The translations under genes and the position numbers were made by a program. A stretch of DNA of 10,563 nucleotides from Acidobacteriota bacterium (lineage in GTDB: Bacteria > Acidobacteriota > Vicinamibacteria > Marinacidobacterales > SMYC01), in NCBI GenBank assembly GCA_029263435.1, contig JAJCXL010000462.1, forward strand, positions 1 to 10,563, read 5' to 3'. This document shows, piece after piece, positions 5,998-10,563 of the stretch; position 1 is the stretch's first letter, and each line of letters starts with the position of its first letter. Under the pieces are notes generated by a model. The model had not been told where the DNA came from, did not search any database, and saw only the letters and a program-made list of their open reading frames with translations.

Positions 5998-7596
5998 ATG
6001 CCCCGCGTGCTCGACTTCGCACTGCCTCTCATCGTTTTCTTAGGATCGACTCCGGCGTTCTCCCAAGAACAAAACGTCACTTCGCTCGAGACCGTCCTGC
6101 CGGCGCCGACCCGGGACGAAGGTGATGGCCCGTTCGAGCGTTTGATTCTTCGAGGAGCGACGCTCATCGACGGGACCGGAGCACCTCCGGTCGGACCGGT
6201 GGATGTCGTGGTCGAAGGCGATCGCATCGCTTCCATTCATAGCGTCGGCTACCCCGGTGTTCCCATCGACCCCGCGCGGAGACCGGCGGCGAACGGAGCG
6301 CGTGAGCTCGACCTCGAAGGCATGTTCCTTCTCCCGGGTTTCGTGGATATGCACGGGCATACCGGTGGCGAGCCTCAAGGCACCCCCGCCGAGTACGTGT
6401 TCAAGCTGTGGATGGGACACGGCATCACGACGGTGCGCGATCCGGGAGCGGCGAATGGCGTCGACTGGATGAAGGACCACCGCGCCAAGAGCGCGGCGAA
6501 TACCATCACCGCGCCACGACTGCTCATCTATGCGTTCTTCGGCCAGGGTCAAGAGGAGTCGATCGAGACCGCGGCCGAAGCGCGCAGCTGGGTGAGAGAG
6601 ATAGCAGATGCCGGCGCGGATGGGATCAAGTTCATGGGCGCGAGCCCCGAGGTCATGGAGGCGGCGCTCGACGAAGCGAAGCTCCAGAACCTGCGTACCG
6701 CCGCTCATCACTCACAGCTCAACGTCGCGTGGAACGACGTCCTCGACTCCGCGCGATGGGGCCTCACCTCGATGGAGCATTGGTATGGGCTCCCCGAAGC
6801 ATTGTTTACCGATCGAAGCCTTCAGGACTACCCGCTCGACTACAACTACAACGACGAGCAGCATCGCTTCGGCGAGGCTGGGCGGCTGTGGCAGCAAGCA
6901 GCACCTCCGTTCAGCGATCACTGGAATGCGGTGATGGACGAGCTCATCGATCTCGACTTCACCCTCGTCCCGACGTTCACCATCTATGAAGCGAGCCGCG
7001 ATCTCATGCGGGCTCGACGAGCGGAGTGGCATGACGACTACACCCTTCCCTCGCTGTGGCGGTTCTTCACGCCCAACCGGGAAGCCCACGGCTCCTACTG
7101 GTTCTACTGGACGACGACCGACGAGATCGAGTGGAAGAAAAACTATCGACTGTGGATGACCTTCGTCAACGAGTACAAGAATCGGGGCGGCAGGGTCGCC
7201 GCCGGCTCGGATTCGGGCTTCATCTACAAGCTCTACGGCTTCGACTACATACGTGAGCTCGAGCTCCTCCAGGAAGCCGGCTTTCATCCGCTCGAAGTGA
7301 TTCGCGCGGCGACCTTGAAAGGCGCCGAAGCGCTAGGTCGCGACGATACGATCGGAAGCGTCGAAGTCGGCAAGCTCGCCGACTTCGTCGTCGTCGAAGA
7401 GAGCCCGCTCATGAACTTGAAGGTCCTCTACGGCACCAAGGCCATCAAGCTCGACGAGAACAACCGGCCGAGCCGAGTGGGCGGGGTCAAATACACTATT
7501 AAGGACGGCATCATCTATGACGCCGAAGCCCTCCTCGAGGACGTCAAGACGATCGTCGACCGCGCCAAAGCCGCCGACGCGAGCGACCAGCCTTAG
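5998..7596 (+). CDS. Exported amidohydrolase-family protein (paralogue of the gene at 1-1053)
   Basis: A 532-residue enzyme of the imidazolonepropionase/prolidase-like amidohydrolase group. The start at 5998 is set by GGAGGG 5 nt upstream and by the signal peptide that follows (MPRVLDFALPLIVFLGSTPA, cleavage likely after AFS); the frame is open upstream to 5797, but that part has no protein-like character. After the signal come the small beta domain (LILRGATLIDGTGAPP) and the metal-site barrel: HxH at 119/121 (VDMHGHTGG), Lys211 (GADGIKFMG), His237/238 (TAAHHSQLN), His261 (SMEHWYGL) and Asp405 (AAGSDSGF). The usual metal ligands are therefore all present, and activity is expected in the periplasm. 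A long insertion rich in Trp and Tyr (about 270-385; WYGLPEALF, DYNYNDEQHRF, SYWFYWTT) is shared with the paralogue and may shape the substrate pocket. The TAG stop forms the left end of the palindromic repeat. Substrate unknown. Confidence 0.92.
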   Translation: MPRVLDFALPLIVFLGSTPAFSQEQNVTSLETVLPAPTRDEGDGPFERLILRGATLIDGTGAPPVGPVDVVVEGDRIASIHSVGYPGVPIDPARRPAANGARELDLEGMFLLPGFVDMHGHTGGEPQGTPAEYVFKLWMGHGITTVRDPGAANGVDWMKDHRAKSAANTITAPRLLIYAFFGQGQEESIETAAEARSWVREIADAGADGIKFMGASPEVMEAALDEAKLQNLRTAAHHSQLNVAWNDVLDSARWGLTSMEHWYGLPEALFTDRSLQDYPLDYNYNDEQHRFGEAGRLWQQAAPPFSDHWNAVMDELIDLDFTLVPTFTIYEASRDLMRARRAEWHDDYTLPSLWRFFTPNREAHGSYWFYWTTTDEIEWKKNYRLWMTFVNEYKNRGGRVAAGSDSGFIYKLYGFDYIRELELLQEAGFHPLEVIRAATLKGAEALGRDDTIGSVEVGKLADFVVVEESPLMNLKVLYGTKAIKLDENNRPSRVGGVKYTIKDGIIYDAEALLEDVKTIVDRAKAADASDQP

Positions 7597-7766
7597 CAGC
7601 CCGTGGTGAAAATGAGTCTGCATTCGACCGGCGATGCATCCCGCCTGGCTGCGTTGCTCCTCTCGTCAAATGTCTGGACATTCTCGAGCAGTCGCGGAGT
7701 CGCGCCTTGCCAGGCGGGCGCCTCGCCGGTCTCGGTGCGACGACTCACTTTCACCACGGACTGCTA
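7594..7766. repeat. 173-bp imperfect palindromic (long inverted) repeat
   Basis: The two halves are complementary in nested blocks: 7594-7618 pairs with 7742-7766 (23 of 25 positions, core CCGTGGTGAAA), 7626-7634 with 7723-7731 (GACCGGCGA), 7640-7649 with 7709-7718 (CCCGCCTGGC), and a central hairpin AATGTC-TG-GACATT at 7669-7682. The whole could fold as one long hairpin in DNA or RNA. It occupies almost the full gap between two genes: the amidohydrolase stop codon TAG is its first three bases, and the next ATG is 12 bp beyond its end. It has no open frame of its own; apparent N-terminal extensions on both strands containing THFHHGLL are translations of its arms. It resembles a non-autonomous interspersed element of the REP/MITE kind. 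Only one copy is in the window, so the family status is inferred. Confidence 0.8.
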
Positions 7767-7778
7767 GGCGGTAAACGA

Positions 7779-8975
7779 ATGGCATTTGGAGTCCAAGCTA
7801 ACGAGCCGGAGAACGGGACCGACTCGAAGAGAGCCATCGTCCCAGCGGTCACCACCGAAACCCTCGTCGCACTCGTCGTACTGATCGCGGTGTTCACGGG
7901 TTTCGCATGGAAGATGGGCCTCGCCCACATGTTCAAGACGATGATGGGTACGGCCCACGATCTAATTCTGAACACGGTGCTCTTCCTCATGGGCGTGATG
8001 ATCCTCGCCGGTGCGTTTACCTCACTCATCGCAGAGCTTGGTATCGTCGGCATCGCGAACCGGGCTCTGTCTCCACTGATGAAACCTCTGTTCGGCCTTC
8101 CCGGCGCCACGTCGGTGGGCGTCGTCGCGACTTACTTGTCGGACAACCCCGCGATCATGCCCCTCGGAGTCGACAAAGGCTTTTTGAAGTACTTCAAAAG
8201 ATGGCAAGTCACGACCCTCGTGAACCTCGGCACCACTTTCGGGATGGGACTTATCGTGACGACGTTCATGCTCGCGCAGTCTTCACCCACCGTCTCTCTC
8301 GGCCGAGCGGTCTTTCTCGGGAACGTCGGCGCCATGTTGGGCGGGATCGTCAGCATCCGCTTGATGGGTTTCTTCGGCCGTCGACGCTATGGGCGAGACG
8401 CAGACGTCCTCACCGAAGCGAGCGAAGGCTACGACGTGTTGCGCTTTCGCGAGGTGCGTCCGGGAAACGTGCCCCAGCGCATCTTGCAGTCGCTCTTGGA
8501 CGGCGGCAAACACGGCGTCCAGATGGGCCTCGACATCATGCCCGGCGTCATCATTATCTGTACCGCCGTGATGATGCTCGCTTATGGCTCGAAGGACGGG
8601 GTGTATACCGGAGCCGCCTATGAAGGGGTCGCGTTTTTTCCCTGGCTCGGGGGAAAGCTCTCCTTCGTCATCGAGCCGCTGTTCGGATTCTCGAACCCGG
8701 AGGCGATCGCGTTTCCGGTAACGACGGTGGGCTCCGTCGGTGCTGCGCTCGCGATGGTGCCGAAGTTCCTCGAGACGGGGATTATCGGCGCGAAAGAGAT
8801 CTGTGTCTTTACCGCCATAGGGATTTGCAACGCAGGCTTTTTGAGCACCCATGTCGGCATGATGGACGGGATCAAGGAACGCGGTCTGACCAACATCGCC
8901 ATCGCGACTCACTTCGTCGGAGGCTTGAGCGCCGGCATCTTCGCGCACGTTCTCTTCTTGTTGGTGGGCCCATGA
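7779..8975 (+). CDS. Nucleoside-recognition (Gate) domain membrane protein
   Basis: A 398-residue polytopic inner-membrane protein, start at 7779 (AGGCGG 7 bp upstream, modest). The frame is open to 7707, but that part is repeat sequence. Hydrophobic helices lie near 27-44, 63-83, 145-166, 174-198, 251-269, 308-328, 340-356 and 374-396. Conserved-looking polar or glycine motifs sit in or next to membrane segments: YLSDNPAIMPLGVDKGF, FGFSNPEAIAFPVTTVGSVG and CNAGFLSTHVGMMDGIKERG. This pattern fits the Gate/nucleoside-recognition superfamily, which includes SpmA/SpmB and uncharacterised bacterial membrane proteins such as the CD0519/CD1768 group. The family is thought to act in transport, but substrates are mostly unproven. 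It overlaps the following amidohydrolase by ATGA, pointing to coupled translation and a shared pathway. No sporulation genes are near, so an SpmB label would be unsafe. Confidence 0.82.
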   Translation: MAFGVQANEPENGTDSKRAIVPAVTTETLVALVVLIAVFTGFAWKMGLAHMFKTMMGTAHDLILNTVLFLMGVMILAGAFTSLIAELGIVGIANRALSPLMKPLFGLPGATSVGVVATYLSDNPAIMPLGVDKGFLKYFKRWQVTTLVNLGTTFGMGLIVTTFMLAQSSPTVSLGRAVFLGNVGAMLGGIVSIRLMGFFGRRRYGRDADVLTEASEGYDVLRFREVRPGNVPQRILQSLLDGGKHGVQMGLDIMPGVIIICTAVMMLAYGSKDGVYTGAAYEGVAFFPWLGGKLSFVIEPLFGFSNPEAIAFPVTTVGSVGAALAMVPKFLETGIIGAKEICVFTAIGICNAGFLSTHVGMMDGIKERGLTNIAIATHFVGGLSAGIFAHVLFLLVGP

Positions 8976-10354
8976 AGCTAGTCGCGATTACATCCGTTCT
9001 CGCATTGTTGCCAAGCCTCCTGTTCGCGCAAACCCGCCCCGAGGACCGCCGCCGGTTCTTCGATGAGAACGAAGTCACGACCGACGACCTCCGACGCATC
9101 CCGATGCCGCCTGGGCCCCGCGGTCCAGAAGGCGTCCTCGTATTGCGAGGCGGCCGCGTCTTCGACGGCACCGGCTCACCCGCTATAGCCGCGACCTTGG
9201 TCCTGGAGCGCAACCAAGTCAAGGCCGTGCTCGAGGCAGGAGTCACGGACTGGCCCGCCGACGCGCGTATCATCGATGTCAGCGGTCACACGGTGCTGCC
9301 AGGCCTGATCGATTTACACACCCATCTCGACTACACGGAGCCGAACGTTCCCATCGAGCAAGCGGTCAACCCGACCGACGCCACGCTGAGAGGCGTCGAG
9401 CGCCTTCGGTTCTTCCTCGAGAGCGGCGTCACGAGCGTCAGAGACACCGGCTCCAAATACGATGTCCCTTTTCGGCTCAAGCAGTGGGTTCGAGACAACC
9501 GCATCCCCGGACCCCGAGTCTTCGCGGCCGGCCAACTCATCACCGGAACCGGAGGACACGGAGCGGAGGGGCTCTCGCCTCGATCCCAGCTCTACGGGGC
9601 CATCCGGGAGGCGAGCGGTCCCGACGACTGGCGCGAAGCCGTTCGTGAGAATTTCAAGAACGGCGCCGATTTCATCAAGCTCTCCAGCCACTACACGCGT
9701 GAAGAGGTGGCGGCAGCGATCGACGAAGCGCACACGCTCGGACTCCGCGTGACCGTCGACGCGGAGACCTTTTACATCGGCTGGGCGGTGGAGGCCGGCG
9801 CCGACAGCATCGAGCATCCGCTCCCCCGCACCGACGAGGTCGTCGCGATGATGAGCGACCGCGGCGTCTACTCCGTCCCGACGCTCACGACGTATTCTTA
9901 TATTTTCGATCTGTCCGGCGGCTATTACGGCTCAACGTCCCGCCGCTTCAGCTTTTCAAAGCAAGCGAATCTCGACGTCTTGCGCCGAATGAAGGAGGCC
10001 GGGATCAAAATGGGCATCGGCACCGATCTGGTGATGGATTGGTTCCGCTTCCTTCCGAGCTCTTACATCAGCGAGCTCGAGTGGTTCGTCGAGGCCGGCT
10101 ACACGTTGCCCGAAGCGCTCGTCGCCGCCACCAAGGACAGCGCCGAGATCTTGGGTCTCGACGACAAGCTCGGAACCCTCGAGCCCGGGAAGCTCGCCGA
10201 CGTGCTCGTCGTCTCCGGGAGACCCGATGAGGACTTGCGAGATCTCGCGAACGTCGAGATAGTGATCCGCGACGGCCACATCGTCATCGAAGACGGCCGG
10301 GTCTTCGTGCCCCGCCACGAGCCGGTACCCGAGCCTCCCGCGCGCGAGCGGTAG
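8972..10354 (+). CDS. Exported amidohydrolase-family protein with substituted metal ligand
   Basis: A 460-residue enzyme starting at 8972, where its ATG overlaps the upstream TGA (ATGA); the frame runs on upstream, but only as a shadow of the Gate gene. A Sec signal peptide (MKLVAITSVLALLPSLLFAQ) has a likely cleavage after FA, residue 19. The beta domain (VLVLRGGRVFDGTGSP) leads into the barrel: HxH at 116/118 (LIDLHTHLD), Lys236 (ADFIKLSSHY), His282 (ADSIEHPLP) and Asp352 (GIGTDLVMDW). At the position where relatives usually have HAH(G), this protein has VTVDAET (Asp263, Glu265), so one expected His ligand is absent. That could mean a mononuclear site, an acidic ligand, or altered activity. 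The C-terminus closes with the usual GTLEPGKLADVLVV. It is clearly more distant from the other two amidohydrolases than they are from each other. Probably periplasmic; substrate unknown, likely linked to the Gate-domain protein. Confidence 0.9.
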   Translation: MKLVAITSVLALLPSLLFAQTRPEDRRRFFDENEVTTDDLRRIPMPPGPRGPEGVLVLRGGRVFDGTGSPAIAATLVLERNQVKAVLEAGVTDWPADARIIDVSGHTVLPGLIDLHTHLDYTEPNVPIEQAVNPTDATLRGVERLRFFLESGVTSVRDTGSKYDVPFRLKQWVRDNRIPGPRVFAAGQLITGTGGHGAEGLSPRSQLYGAIREASGPDDWREAVRENFKNGADFIKLSSHYTREEVAAAIDEAHTLGLRVTVDAETFYIGWAVEAGADSIEHPLPRTDEVVAMMSDRGVYSVPTLTTYSYIFDLSGGYYGSTSRRFSFSKQANLDVLRRMKEAGIKMGIGTDLVMDWFRFLPSSYISELEWFVEAGYTLPEALVAATKDSAEILGLDDKLGTLEPGKLADVLVVSGRPDEDLRDLANVEIVIRDGHIVIEDGRVFVPRHEPVPEPPARER

Positions 10355-10373
10355 CGACACGCCCGAGCGGCGA

Positions 10374-10563
10374 CTACTTCCGCTGTAGGTAGAATCGGTT
10401 CTCGTCGATCTTCGTCCCGCCATCGAAGAAGTTCCACGCGTTGTGCAAGCCGCCCTCCTTCGTGATCGTCATCGTCCCGCCGTGCATATGGGCATCTTTG
10501 GAGGCGTCGAGATTCGTCCCCCCCGTGAACGCGAAGGCGAGCAGCTTGTCGGTCGACGCTTTC
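10374..10563 (-). CDS. DUF1579-like protein, C-terminal part only (cut by window edge)
   Basis: The - strand frame is open from the window's right edge to a TAG at 10374-10376, giving 62 residues with no start in view. The visible sequence, including KLLAFAFTGGTNLDASKDAH followed by MHGGTMTIT, HNAWNFFDGGTK and FYLQRK at the end, matches the C-terminal half of DUF1579-type beta-barrel proteins (the xxHMHxxTxT and xWxFxxGGK elements). That family is small, possibly ligand-binding, and without an assigned reaction. It converges with the amidohydrolase, with only 19 bp between the stop codons and no obvious terminator hairpin. Being an end fragment, its start, signal peptide and operon partners cannot be judged. 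Confidence 0.68.
   Translation of the reverse strand, partial: KASTDKLLAFAFTGGTNLDASKDAHMHGGTMTITKEGGLHNAWNFFDGGTKIDENRFYLQRK

Noticed and set aside
6040..6711. Long - strand open frame (223 codons)
   Set aside because: It is a shadow of the complete amidohydrolase at 5998-7596, with no start signal and no motif.
7669..7682. Hairpin AATGTC-TG-GACATT considered as a rho-independent terminator
   Set aside because: It is AT-rich with a 2-nt loop and has no following T-run. It is better explained as the centre of the larger palindromic repeat.
8283..8948. Long - strand open frame (221 codons)
   Set aside because: It is antisense to the Gate-domain gene, and its His/Asp/Ala-rich composition is an artefact of the reverse frame.
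7779..8975. Calling the Gate-domain protein SpmB or a spore-maturation protein
   Set aside because: It shares the superfamily, but the neighbourhood has no sporulation genes and the other genes indicate a Gram-negative cell.

Overview
The window is about 10.5 kb of GC-rich bacterial DNA and is almost fully coding. It looks like a chromosome segment from a Gram-negative bacterium. The evidence is a lipoprotein, several Sec signal peptides on periplasmic-type enzymes, a LolA-like periplasmic protein and a protein with a PEP-CTERM-like sorting tail, which implies an exosortase elsewhere in the genome. The gene mix would suit Acidobacteriota, Gemmatimonadota or a similar environmental lineage, but no marker gene fixes the phylum. 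No tRNA, rRNA, CRISPR array, transposase or integrase is visible.

Layout. Left block, + strand: the 3' part of an amidohydrolase (<1-1053), a TPR protein (1066-2244) and a small lipoprotein (2241-2690), tightly packed and probably co-transcribed. Converging on it, on the - strand, is a PEP-CTERM-like exported protein (2707-3402). Its upstream region holds a good Shine-Dalgarno sequence, an inverted repeat in the leader and a well-spaced sigma-54 (-24/-12) promoter at 3494-3509. The gap up to 3823 has two TGAC/GTCA palindromes and no recognisable gene. A second - strand unit follows: a LolA-like periplasmic protein (5196-5930) and then a membrane protein combining PH-like regions with a C-terminal DUF4240 (3824-5179).

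Right block, + strand, divergent from that unit: a complete amidohydrolase paralogous to the first one (5998-7596), a 173-bp imperfect palindromic repeat filling the intergenic gap (7594-7766), a nucleoside-recognition/Gate-domain membrane protein (7779-8975) and, overlapping it by ATGA, a third exported amidohydrolase (8972-10354). The C-terminal end of a DUF1579-like protein enters from the right on the - strand (10374->10563).

How the genes may work together: the Gate-domain protein and the flanking exported amidohydrolases look like a small uptake-and-hydrolysis module for an unknown amide or cyclic substrate (inference). The PEP-CTERM-like gene with its sigma-54 promoter fits the known RpoN-linked control of exosortase-sorted proteins. 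The most notable observations are that promoter, the palindromic repeat between 5998-7596 and 7779-8975, the DUF4240 membrane fusion, and the loss of an expected metal-ligand histidine in the third amidohydrolase.
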